NCBI GenBank assembly: GCA_013002925.1 | Contig: JABDLQ010000150.1 | Span: forward strand, 1 to 8,199 | Direction of reading: 5' to 3' | Length of the DNA stretch: 8,199 nucleotides | Source: Gammaproteobacteria bacterium | GTDB lineage: Bacteria > Pseudomonadota > Gammaproteobacteria > Steroidobacterales > SZUA-146 | In this document: positions 1 through 6,471 of the stretch, one piece after another | How the letters are laid out: each line of letters opens with the position of its first letter | Position numbering within the stretch: position 1 is the first letter of the stretch | Notes under the pieces: generated by a model | What the model saw: the letters and a program-made list of their open reading frames with translations, nothing else | The model's database searches: none | Told to the model about the DNA's origin: nothing | Translations under genes and position numbers: made by a program

Positions 1-1
1 C

Positions 2-1228
2 ATCGAGTTGAATAATATATCGGACGCGCAAAACTATACCGTCGATGATTTTCTCCCGGCCGGTGTTACCTATGTCAGCGGTACTGCAGCAGAAGTTATT
101 AGCGGCGGGACTACCACGAGTGCGTTCGCTTATAACAGTGGCAGCAATGCACTGAACTGGAGCGGCAATCTCGACGGGGTTACGCTGTCGATCGGCCCGT
201 CGCCGGCACCCCTGGGGTATGTGTCGCTGGCCGGCCAGGGCGTGTCTGCTTCACCGTGCCCGAGTAACTGCGACGATGGCGCACTCGAGGTCTCCGGTTT
301 CGACATTACTTACCTGGGCCAGCAGTACACAGACGGCATCTGGTCCGTCAACGGCACGCTGGAGCTGGGTCTTGCCAGTGGAATTGCTGCGTCGGCATCC
401 AACCAGAATTTGCCATCGCCGTCCGCGCCGAACAATTTGCTCGCCGCATTCTGGACCGATATCAATCTTGCAGACGGTGGTAACTGGTACCAGGCAACCA
501 TCACCGACGGGCCTGATAGTTACACGGTGTTTTCATGGGAAAATGTACCGCGATACAACGATCCAACCACTTACAGTTTTCAGATCTGGCTGGAAGACGG
601 GGGCTCGGGCATCTGGTATGTGTATGACCGTATTCCCGCGATTCCCTCCGGCCTGACGGTCGGTTTGGAAGACGCGACGGCGACAAACGGCACCAACTAT
701 TATTTCAACGGTAGTGGCTCGGCTCCGGTGGTGGGCACGGATCTGGCCGTGACGACGGCTGGCGGTGGTTCTGCAACGCTAACTTTTGATGCCATCCTGA
801 CCGGACAGGTTGATGATGTGATCACCAACACGGCAACCGTGAGTGGCAGCACAGAAAGTGGTACGGCAATCGCCACCGCAATTATCGTCAGTGCCGGTAT
901 CGATAGCGACGGCGATGGCGTATCGGATACCAGCGACAACTGCACCCTGGTGGCCAATGCCGATCAGCGTGACAGTAACGGCGACGGACATGGCAATGCC
1001 TGTGATTTTGATTACGACAACAATTGCGTTGTCAATTTCCTGGATCTGCCATTTTTTGCCGACGCCTTCGGTGCGGTCACCGGTGACGCCAACTATGACG
1101 CTGACGTCGATCTGGATAATAACGGCACGATTAACTTCCTGGATTTTGGAGCTCCGCCAAATAACTTTGCGGCGTTTTTCACCAATCCACCGGGGCCGAG
1201 TGCAGCGGCCTGCATCCCGGCGTTGTAA
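2..1228 (+). CDS. C-terminal part of a secreted multidomain protein (DUF11-like, NIDO-like, TSP3 and dockerin-like repeats); 5' end outside window
   Basis: The frame is open to the window edge (first codons read I-E-L), so the true start lies upstream. Numbering from the TTG at position 8, residues 9-54 resemble the start of a DUF11/CARDB-type beta domain (FLPAGVTYVSG, then NWSGNL). Residues about 65-240 form a NIDO-like beta domain (APNNLLAAFWTDIN, SWENVPRYND, YSFQIWLEDG). Residues 255-283 look like the end of the DUF11 fold (ATLTFDAILTG, ITNTATVSGS). Residues 298-334 are a thrombospondin type-3 Ca-binding repeat (DSDGDGVSDTSDNC, then DSNGDGHGNACD). Residues 333-355 and 360-391 are two dockerin-like Asp/Asn loops, each followed by NFLDL or NFLDF. 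The tail is NPPGPS plus a short end. Such C-termini are common on secreted peptidases and adhesins of marine gammaproteobacteria. The catalytic or adhesive part would be upstream, so the activity is unknown. The protein is probably extracellular and Ca-dependent. No functional link to the heme genes downstream is visible. Confidence 0.8.
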   Translation: MELNNISDAQNYTVDDFLPAGVTYVSGTAAEVISGGTTTSAFAYNSGSNALNWSGNLDGVTLSIGPSPAPLGYVSLAGQGVSASPCPSNCDDGALEVSGFDITYLGQQYTDGIWSVNGTLELGLASGIAASASNQNLPSPSAPNNLLAAFWTDINLADGGNWYQATITDGPDSYTVFSWENVPRYNDPTTYSFQIWLEDGGSGIWYVYDRIPAIPSGLTVGLEDATATNGTNYYFNGSGSAPVVGTDLAVTTAGGGSATLTFDAILTGQVDDVITNTATVSGSTESGTAIATAIIVSAGIDSDGDGVSDTSDNCTLVANADQRDSNGDGHGNACDFDYDNNCVVNFLDLPFFADAFGAVTGDANYDADVDLDNNGTINFLDFGAPPNNFAAFFTNPPGPSAAACIPAL

Positions 1229-1241
1229 ATCGGCAGGCAGC

Positions 1242-1271
1242 CCCCCTGGGTGCAGCATCGCACCCAGGGGG
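1242..1271 (+). terminator. Perfect 12-bp hairpin after the secreted-protein gene
   Basis: CCCCCTGGGTGC (1242-1253) pairs perfectly with GCACCCAGGGGG (1260-1271) around the loop AGCATC, starting 13 bases after the stop codon. No T-run follows (next bases TAGTTCAGG), so it is not a textbook intrinsic terminator. It may be a 3'-end stabilising hairpin or a factor-assisted terminator. Confidence 0.6.
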
Positions 1272-1304
1272 TAGTTCAGGGACGGGTCGATAAAACCATT
1301 CCTT

Positions 1305-1348
1305 CCCTCTCCAGGGGGGAGGGTGAGAAAGGGGTGCACCCGGCACCC
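1305..1348. repeat. REP-like palindromic segment (two GC-rich hairpins)
   Basis: CCCTCTCC (1305-1312) pairs with GGGGAGGG (1316-1323), with one G-T pair and a 3-base loop. Directly after it, GGGTGC (1332-1337) pairs with GCACCC (1343-1348) around a 5-base loop. The motif ccctctcc...gggagggtgag resembles short palindromic intergenic repeats scattered in many proteobacterial genomes. Only one copy is in this window, so calling it a dispersed repeat is inference. Confidence 0.4.
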
Positions 1349-1450
1349 TGCACGGGCACAGTGCGTGTCGCCTGCCATAACTTTTTGTCAACGCCGTTGC
1401 CTGGAAACAGTACTGACGTGCAATGCACTGATTCGGGCTGCGCAATGCCC

Positions 1451-1464
1451 TTGATCTATGTCAA
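1451..1464 (+). promoter_or_regulatory. FNR/Anr/Dnr-type box upstream of the HemN-like gene
   Basis: TTGATCTATGTCAA matches the FNR/Anr/Dnr consensus TTGAT-N4-ATCAA at 9 of 10 defined bases (GTCAA in the right arm). Its centre at 1457.5 is about 41 bases before the start site predicted from the -10 candidate at 1486-1491, which is the class II activator position. Anr boxes in front of hemN are well known in pseudomonads. The regulator encoded at 3003-3686 has the recognition-helix residues to bind it. Confidence 0.75.
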
Positions 1465-1485
1465 GGCAAGAAGAGATCACGACCG

Positions 1486-1491
1486 TACACT
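1486..1491 (+). promoter_or_regulatory. Candidate -10 element of the HemN-like gene
   Basis: TACACT matches TATAAT at 4 of 6 bases, including the key first TA and last T. It predicts a transcript start near 1498-1499, which places the FNR-type box at about -41.5 and leaves a leader of about 55 bases before the ATG at 1553. No clear -35 is visible, as expected for an activator-dependent promoter. Confidence 0.5.
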
Positions 1492-1552
1492 GGAATCCAC
1501 TGAATATTCTACAGTGACAGCGGTTGCGCTGCTTTTAATTTACGGTGTCTCG

Positions 1553-2941
1553 ATGACAGGTTCAGTTGGAAGACAGTTGCGCCGCTCGATTATTACTGGT
1601 GCCTCTACAACAGAGGTTCTTGTCAGGCGCTACGCCGAAGTCTCCGCGGACTACGGCACTTACCCGCCGCAACAGCAACTCACAACGTCTTTTACAGTCG
1701 AAGATTATCGACAGCATGCACTTGCAAGCAATGAGTTGCCGCTGCCTGCACCTCTGGCGCTTGTTACGCGCATTCCCGATTGCTCGCAGTTGCAGCGGGA
1801 TGGTCCGGTGGTTTCCGGCGATGAACCCCTCAATAATTACGTCAAGTATCTGCACCGTGAACTGGCCCTGCAGAGTCTGCTGTTTGACTCCGACCGGGTG
1901 GTCACGGAATTGCATATCGAGGCAGACAGCGGCACCCGACCGGGGGTGACCGAGATCGCGGCGATCATGACTCACGTCGAGCGACATTTTACAGTTTCGC
2001 AAGACGCGAGCCGCGAGGTTTCTGTGTTTGCAGGCGCAATCTTTGGTGGTTTGAATGCCATTTCTCCCCTGGCAGAGCTTGGTGTGAACCGATTACGACT
2101 CGGTCGGGTCGCTGATGATGCAGTTTCATCGTTGCCATCGACAAACACCACGTTCGAATCGGCGGCGGTGTTTATCGAGACGGCGCGACTTGCAGACATC
2201 CGCAGTATCGCCGCTGAACTATGGTACGGCTACGCCGGGCAGACGGTTCGCGAATTCGAACAGGCGATTACACGCCTTGCAAAGCTAGGCCCGGATCGGA
2301 TCAGCATCCATGACTACGGTCAATCCGGTGCAGCTGCACACACAGCGTTTGCCGGGGCGGATTCCGGATCGCCTGATGCCAACGTTCGGTTCGATATGAT
2401 GTTAGCCGCCCATGATGGATTTGGCGCAAATGGCTACAGGCACCTTGGGAATGGCCATTTTGCACTGGCTGGCGACGACCTGGCTGCGGCGCAACAGATA
2501 GCAACGCTGAGTTATACAGCCCGGGGGTATTCAAGCCACGGTCGCTGTGACTGGATCGGTCTGGGCGCCGGTGCCATCGGCAATGTGCACAATGGTTTCG
2601 CGGCGAACGCCCCGGATGTCGACATCTATATCCGCTGTTTAAAAGACAACGGCCTGCCGATATCTGCCGGTTATGCCTTGACCGCTGATGATCGCATCCG
2701 CCATAGCATTATCCAGGCGATCCTGTGCAAAAATAAACTGGCGTTTGACGATATTGAACGGTGCTTTGGAATTGAATTTGATCGCTATTTTGCAGATGAA
2801 CTAACCGCACTTGAAGCGCTGGCACGCGATGGCCTGATTGAAACTTGCGCCGGTGAGTTGATCCTGACCCTGGTCGGAGCCCTGATGCGGTCCCGGGTTG
2901 CCGGGGTATTTGACCGCTCTGGCGCCTGTTCGCAACACTGA
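1553..2941 (+). CDS. HemN-like protein (coproporphyrinogen III dehydrogenase family) lacking radical-SAM motifs
   Basis: A 462-residue protein that lines up end to end with oxygen-independent coproporphyrinogen III oxidase HemN (E. coli HemN has 457). Shared marks are YGTYP (34-38, RYTSYP in HemN), ELGVNRLRLG (175-184), LGPDRIS (245-251), GHFAL...DDLAAAQ (301-314), GYSSHGRCDWIGLGAGAI (325-342) and IECRFGI-like FGIEFDRYFAD (405-415). The residues that make HemN a radical-SAM enzyme are gone. IPFCxxxCxxCxC reads IPDCSQLQRDGPVV (74-87), keeping only Cys77. GGGTP reads EADSG (123-127), EIDPRE reads VSVFAGA (156-162), and the C-terminal QRFSRVI is absent. It therefore should not bind the 4Fe-4S cluster or SAM in the usual way and is unlikely to oxidise coproporphyrinogen. 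The frame is intact, which suggests it is kept for another role, perhaps heme or porphyrin binding. The ATG at 1553 was chosen because it fits the family N-terminus, lies after the FNR-type box and -10, and has a weak GGTG five bases upstream. A Dnr-like gene follows 61 bases later. Confidence 0.85.
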   Translation: MTGSVGRQLRRSIITGASTTEVLVRRYAEVSADYGTYPPQQQLTTSFTVEDYRQHALASNELPLPAPLALVTRIPDCSQLQRDGPVVSGDEPLNNYVKYLHRELALQSLLFDSDRVVTELHIEADSGTRPGVTEIAAIMTHVERHFTVSQDASREVSVFAGAIFGGLNAISPLAELGVNRLRLGRVADDAVSSLPSTNTTFESAAVFIETARLADIRSIAAELWYGYAGQTVREFEQAITRLAKLGPDRISIHDYGQSGAAAHTAFAGADSGSPDANVRFDMMLAAHDGFGANGYRHLGNGHFALAGDDLAAAQQIATLSYTARGYSSHGRCDWIGLGAGAIGNVHNGFAANAPDVDIYIRCLKDNGLPISAGYALTADDRIRHSIIQAILCKNKLAFDDIERCFGIEFDRYFADELTALEALARDGLIETCAGELILTLVGALMRSRVAGVFDRSGACSQH

Positions 2942-3002
2942 TGTCTTTTCCGGGCCCTTGATGATTTGATGTGGGGATGGCCAGGCGGGATAATCACCGC
3001 GT

Positions 3003-3686
3003 ATGGATGTCCAGAGCTCACCTTTAGCTGCGTTGCGCCAGCACCACCTGTTTTCGGGTCTCAGTAATTCAGACTTTGCTGCGCTGGCTGAAAGCATGTG
3101 CACGAAGACGTTACGCAAGGGGCAGTTTTTGTTTCATCGCGGTGATGTCGCGTCGGAGTTCTTTTTTCTCGAGCGTGGGCAACTGGAGTTGGCAGTCATC
3201 TCTCCCAACGGCGAAAAGAAAATTCTGGAAGTGGTGCAATCGGGACAATCATTCGCAGAAGCCATCGCGTTTATGCAGCGGGCCGTTTATCCGGTAACCG
3301 CATCGGCACTGAGTGATCTCGAACTGGTGCAGATCCCTATCGAACCCTATGTGGCGCTGCTGCGTTCCAATTCCGAAGCCAGCTTTCGATTATTGGCGGA
3401 TGTCTGTCGCCGGCTGCACTCGCAGGTACGCGAGATCGAGAGGCTCACGGTGCAAAATGCACGAGGCAGGCTGTCGAGTTTTCTGCTGGATCACATTTCC
3501 CGGCAGGACGGCGATGAAGCCAGCGTGCAGCTGGATTATCCGCGTCGTATTATCGCGTCACGACTGTCAGTAACTCCAGAGACGTTCTCGCGCCTGCTGC
3601 GTAGTATGATGGACGAGAAGCTGATCAGCGTGCATGAGAATATGATTCACATCCACAGCGTTGCGGCGCTGCGCCCTTACGACTAG
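3003..3686 (+). CDS. Dnr-like CRP/FNR family transcriptional regulator
   Basis: A 227-residue cytoplasmic regulator. Residues about 12-125 form the cyclic-nucleotide-binding-type beta barrel (HHLFSGLS 14-21; RKGQFLFHRGD 38-48; FFFLERGQLEL 53-63; EKKILEVVQSGQSFAEAIAFM 71-91). Residues about 126-155 are the dimerisation helix. The rest is a winged helix-turn-helix whose recognition helix is TPETFSRLL (191-199). Glu193, Ser196 and Arg197 form the E-xx-SR pattern that FNR, Anr and Dnr use to read TTGAT half-sites. The N-terminal cysteines that bind the Fe-S cluster in FNR/Anr are absent (only Cys33 and Cys135). HHLF, ILEV and FAEAxxFM match Pseudomonas Dnr, a heme-dependent NO sensor. The best reading is therefore a Dnr-type regulator, with NO/heme sensing inferred. 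Two FNR-type boxes in the window (1451, 8159) are candidate targets. The ATG at 3003 has only a distant GGCGGGA (2984-2990) ahead of it. It is convergent with cyoE. Confidence 0.9.
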   Translation: MDVQSSPLAALRQHHLFSGLSNSDFAALAESMCTKTLRKGQFLFHRGDVASEFFFLERGQLELAVISPNGEKKILEVVQSGQSFAEAIAFMQRAVYPVTASALSDLELVQIPIEPYVALLRSNSEASFRLLADVCRRLHSQVREIERLTVQNARGRLSSFLLDHISRQDGDEASVQLDYPRRIIASRLSVTPETFSRLLRSMMDEKLISVHENMIHIHSVAALRPYD

Positions 3687-3750
3687 CACGTACCCCTAAC
3701 CTGTTGCAGCTTGCCTCGCGTGCGCAGCGAAGATTCACCGACTAAAATAT

Positions 3751-3780
3751 CGCTGCGATGTTGGCGGTCGTGTCGCAGCG
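3751..3780 (-). terminator. Likely intrinsic terminator of the cyoE operon
   Basis: CGCTGCGA (3751-3758) pairs perfectly with TCGCAGCG (3773-3780) over a 14-base loop. Read on the minus strand the stem is followed by ATATTTTAG, a short U-rich tail, so it suits the operon that ends at 3884. It lies about 100 bases beyond that stop codon. On the plus strand no T-run follows, so it would not serve the Dnr-like gene. The rest of the spacer (3687-3883) shows no gene. Confidence 0.5.
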
Positions 3781-3883
3781 CCACCGGTGTGTTGCCTGAG
3801 GCCACCGCGACAGCGGAGCGGTTTGCAGGTCAGAAACAGACGGTCGCCGCGGCATGATGGTACTGCCCTGCGATCGCGGATGC

Positions 3884-4783
3884 TTACAACAAAGCGCGGG
3901 CGTAGTGATCTACCAGCAGAATCAGAAACAGCCCGTTAAGGTAAAAAATTGAATAACCAAACGTGCGCATGCAGTGCCCATCACCGGGTTCCCGATAGAG
4001 CCGCACCGCGTGCGACAGGAAACCGGCACCAAGGCCCAGTGCGCCGACCAGGTAGAGCAGGCCGCTCATGCCGATGGCAAAGGGCAGGGCGCTGACAAAA
4101 ATCAATGCGATCGTGTAGTAGAGAATGTGGCGTTTAGTTGTTGCCACACCGCAAACAACCGGCAGCATGGGGATCTCGGCGCGTGCGTATTCCTTGCGGC
4201 GCTTGATCGCCAATGGCCAGAAATGTGGTGGGGTCCACACAAATATGATCAGGACCAGGATAATCCCTTCAAGCGAAACCTGGCCGGTGACGGCCGTCCA
4301 GCCAAGCAAGGGTGGCATGGCGCCGGCGATACCACCAAGCACGGTATTGTGGTGGGTGGTGCGCTTTAAAAATGCCGTATATACCACGGCGTAACCAATC
4401 ATCGACAGCAGCGTGAGAACGGCTGTCAGCGGGTTGACCAGCAGCGCGAGAATCATCATGGAAATCGTCGCGAGCATGATCGCAAAGGCCAGGGCCGGCA
4501 GAGTAGTCAATTGACCGCTTGCCACCGGTCGGTCGCACGTTCGCTGCATGAGTGCATCAATTCGCTGGTCGATGACGTGATTAATGGCTGCGCCACTGGC
4601 CGCGGCCAACGTGATACCCAGCGTCCCGAAGACCAATGCCTGCCATGGCACCAGGCCGGGGGTGGACAGCAGCATGCCAACGACGGCAGTGAGCGCAATG
4701 AGTGTTACTACGCCGGGCTTGCAGATTTCATAATACGCCTTGAAGCCGGGGCGTGCGGATAATGTGCCGGTTAATTCTGTCAT
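3884..4783 (-). CDS. cyoE: Protoheme IX farnesyltransferase (heme O synthase) CyoE/CtaB
   Basis: A 299-residue polytopic inner-membrane prenyltransferase of the UbiA superfamily. It adds a farnesyl group from farnesyl diphosphate to the 2-vinyl of heme B, giving heme O. Seen here are the Mg-diphosphate motif NHVIDQRIDALMQRTCDRPV (68-87, with N68, D72, D76, R81 and R85), the second conserved stretch TAFLKRTTHHNTVLGGIAGA (136-155) followed by MPPLLGW, and WTPPHFWPLAIKRRKEY (183-199). About nine hydrophobic segments are evident and the length is normal for the family. The ATG lies 6 bases after the SCO stop codon; the Shine-Dalgarno is poor (AAAAGA), so translation is probably coupled to the upstream gene. 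It is the last gene of the operon. With CtaA next door the product heme O is presumably passed on to heme A. Confidence 0.97.
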   Translation of the reverse strand: MTELTGTLSARPGFKAYYEICKPGVVTLIALTAVVGMLLSTPGLVPWQALVFGTLGITLAAASGAAINHVIDQRIDALMQRTCDRPVASGQLTTLPALAFAIMLATISMMILALLVNPLTAVLTLLSMIGYAVVYTAFLKRTTHHNTVLGGIAGAMPPLLGWTAVTGQVSLEGIILVLIIFVWTPPHFWPLAIKRRKEYARAEIPMLPVVCGVATTKRHILYYTIALIFVSALPFAIGMSGLLYLVGALGLGAGFLSHAVRLYREPGDGHCMRTFGYSIFYLNGLFLILLVDHYARALL

Positions 4784-4789
4784 GATCTT

Positions 4790-5437
4790 TTAGCGAGCTC
4801 CGTAGTGACTGACCATGGCGGTCATTTTTTCCGCGATAAAGCGGGATCGGTGGGGCGCCGAAAAAACCGCATGCAGACCGCCCTCGGGATTGATCACGAA
4901 AACCGAACTACTGTGAGCAACCTGGTAGTTGCCATCCGCGTCCGGCGTATCGCGTTCATACATGGCCCCCACCTGGCGCGTCAATAGTTGCAGTTGTTCA
5001 TCGCGACCATGAATACCGAGGTATGTGTCGCCAAAGTGTTTGACATAGCGACCCAGTGTTGCCGGATCGTCACGCAGCGGATCGACACTGATTAATGCGA
5101 TCTGTGGACGGATACCCCTGTTGCTTATGAGTTCGTGTTCCGCTTCTTTAAGAGTAAGCAAAGTAGTGGGACAAATGTCGGGGCAATAGGTGTAGCCAAA
5201 AAACAGCAGTGTCCAGCGCCCCAGTAACTGTTCTTTTGTGAAGGGGGCATTGTTTTGATCGCTAAGAGCGAAATCTGTGAGCACACGCGGCATCGGCAAC
5301 AATACGCCCTGTAAATCGCTTGTGGCCAGGTTGGCCTGGCGTGCAGTGACCGATTGATACCGGGTCGATTGCAACCAGGCAACACTCGATCCAACAATCA
5401 GGCCGATGGTGATGGTCGCTAAAATCAAGCGTCTCAT
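4790..5437 (-). CDS. sco: SCO1/SenC family copper chaperone for cytochrome oxidase CuA assembly
   Basis: A 215-residue thioredoxin-fold protein with one N-terminal membrane anchor (residues about 4-21), the rest periplasmic. The copper site is complete: YCPDICPT gives Cys85 and Cys89 (CxxxC), and AHSSSVFVINPEG gives the distal His175. Other family marks are LLFFGYTYCPD and LISVDPLRD. It delivers copper and/or keeps the CuA cysteines of oxidase subunit II reduced. The start at 5437 was preferred over an in-frame ATG at 5464: it begins directly at the membrane anchor (MRRLILAT), is preceded by GGGGGG seven bases upstream, and overlaps the ctaA stop codon by four bases (ATGA), an arrangement for translational coupling. 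The longer form would add nine residues inside ctaA. In pseudomonads sco usually follows cyoE; here it precedes it. Confidence 0.95.
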   Translation of the reverse strand: MRRLILATITIGLIVGSSVAWLQSTRYQSVTARQANLATSDLQGVLLPMPRVLTDFALSDQNNAPFTKEQLLGRWTLLFFGYTYCPDICPTTLLTLKEAEHELISNRGIRPQIALISVDPLRDDPATLGRYVKHFGDTYLGIHGRDEQLQLLTRQVGAMYERDTPDADGNYQVAHSSSVFVINPEGGLHAVFSAPHRSRFIAEKMTAMVSHYGAR

Positions 5438-6471
5438 TCTGTCACCCCCCGCAGTCGGTGGCACAGAAAAAGCACTGTGGTCAACAGCACCAGCGCGTTG
5501 GCCTGGTGGGTCACAGCGAGTGTCGTGGGGACGGCCAGCAAGAGAGTTGCGATTCCGAGCGCAACCTGAAGTACTGCGACCAGCAGGAGAACGTGCACCG
5601 CAAGACGTGCCGGTCGGGCCATCGACTTGCGTACCGCAACGGCCCAGTAGCCAATCACCAGCAATAACGTGCTGATAGCCAGTACCCGGTGATTGAATTG
5701 TACGGTCGTCAGATTATCGAACAGGTTGCGCCAGGCCGGTTCCAGCGCCAGCAAGCCGCCCGGAATCCATTTGCCGTCCATCAGCGGAAACGTGTTGTAG
5801 GCCAGTCCGGCCTTGAGTCCCGCCACAAAGCCACCGGAAATCACAGTCACCGTGACCAGCCCGGTTAACGCGGCCGTCGCGCCATACAGCGCGTGCCGTA
5901 TTTCATCGCGGCCACGAAAGAGGATGCCGAGTGCGACCCAGAACATAAAGGCGTAAATTGCGAAGGCGGCGACCAGGTGGGCCGTCAACCGATACTGACT
6001 GACGTGGGGATTGTCGACCAGACCGCTTTTGACCATGTACCAGCCAAGTAGTCCCTGCAATCCACCCAGAACAAACATCAACAGGTATTTGGGCAGCCCG
6101 CGTTTGTGAATGCGTCCGGTGGCCAGAAAAAACAAAAACGGCAGCAGAAACACCAGGCCAATCGTGCGTCCGAGCAGGCGGTGAAGGTACTCCAGCCAGA
6201 AGATACCCTTGAAACCGTCCACGTCCATTTCGTAATTGACGTGCCTGAATTCCGGTGATTGCTGATACAGCGCAAACGTCTCTTGCCACTGTGTTTCATT
6301 CAGAGGTGGCAATATGCCCATAATCGGTCGCCAGTCGACCATCGATAGCCCCGACCCGGTCAGACGGGTCACGCCGCCCAGCACGACCATGGCGAACACC
6401 AATGCGCAGCAGATCAACAGCCAGATGGCGACGATACGATGATCACCCGGGTTGTCGGCTACCGCTTTCAT
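5434..6471 (-). CDS. ctaA: Heme A synthase CtaA/COX15 (subtype without cysteine pairs)
   Basis: A 345-residue inner-membrane heme A synthase of the COX15 type found in mitochondria and alphaproteobacteria. It oxidises the C8 methyl of heme O to a formyl group, giving heme A. All expected residues are present: GGVTRLTGSGLSMVDWRPI (32-50), EYLHRLLGR (94-102, catalytic Glu94 and His97), GLQGLLGWYMVKSGL (137-151) with RLTAH (His165), FNHR (His261) and THQANAL (His322). This gives two His pairs, one per four-helix half. It lacks the periplasmic Cys pairs of the Bacillus and pseudomonad types. About eight membrane segments are visible and the length is typical. Its ATG overlaps the stop of the upstream CtaA-like gene (ATGA) and its own stop overlaps the sco ATG. 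It is most likely the enzyme actually making heme A here. Confidence 0.96.
   Translation of the reverse strand: MKAVADNPGDHRIVAIWLLICCALVFAMVVLGGVTRLTGSGLSMVDWRPIMGILPPLNETQWQETFALYQQSPEFRHVNYEMDVDGFKGIFWLEYLHRLLGRTIGLVFLLPFLFFLATGRIHKRGLPKYLLMFVLGGLQGLLGWYMVKSGLVDNPHVSQYRLTAHLVAAFAIYAFMFWVALGILFRGRDEIRHALYGATAALTGLVTVTVISGGFVAGLKAGLAYNTFPLMDGKWIPGGLLALEPAWRNLFDNLTTVQFNHRVLAISTLLLVIGYWAVAVRKSMARPARLAVHVLLLVAVLQVALGIATLLLAVPTTLAVTHQANALVLLTTVLFLCHRLRGVTE
5442..5450 (-). promoter_or_regulatory. Strong ribosome binding site deciding the SCO start
   Basis: On the minus strand this reads GGGGGGTGA, with the G-run seven bases before the ATG at 5437. It lies inside the 3' end of ctaA. It supports the ATG that overlaps the ctaA stop rather than the upstream ATG at 5464. 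Confidence 0.6.

Larger units (their letters stand above)
1229..1552. other. Intergenic region with hairpins, REP-like palindromes and an FNR-type promoter
   Basis: I see no gene in this 324-base stretch. An open frame runs through it in the phase of the HemN-like gene, but it crosses the hairpins and the regulatory box and has no family-like sequence. It contains, in order, a 12-bp hairpin (1242-1271), a CCCTCTCC/GGGGAGGG palindrome (1305-1323), a GGGTGC/GCACCC hairpin (1332-1348), an FNR-type box (1451-1464) and a candidate -10 element (1486-1491). Confidence 0.75.

Noticed and set aside
779..1378. Minus-strand open frame of 199 codons
   Set aside because: It is antisense to the TSP3/dockerin-like repeats, whose plus-strand reading is unmistakable, and runs through the hairpin region.
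1250..1552. N-terminal extension of the HemN-like protein to an ATG at 1250 (or 1445, or a GTG at 1514)
   Set aside because: The extension crosses the hairpins and the FNR-type box and has no HemN-like sequence. The ATGs at 1250 and 1445 lie upstream of the predicted transcript start. The GTG at 1514 is just downstream of it but has no ribosome binding site, and the ATG at 1553 fits the family length.
1553..2941. HemW or HutW/ChuW instead of HemN as the parent family
   Set aside because: HemW is shorter (about 380 residues) and the match to HemN runs through its own N-terminal RYTSYP and its C-terminal FGIEFDRYFAD region; HutW/ChuW keep the cysteines.
2959..2970. Two TTGAT motifs just before the Dnr-like gene as a second FNR-type box
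   Set aside because: They are direct, 2 bases apart and not inverted, so they do not form TTGAT-N4-ATCAA.
3804..3822. ACCGC/GCGGT hairpin as a terminator for the Dnr-like gene
   Set aside because: The stem is only 5 bp and no T-run follows on either strand.
5438..5464. Longer SCO start at 5464
   Set aside because: It would add nine polar residues before the membrane anchor and deepen the overlap with ctaA. The ATG at 5437 has a G-rich ribosome binding site and an ATGA overlap.
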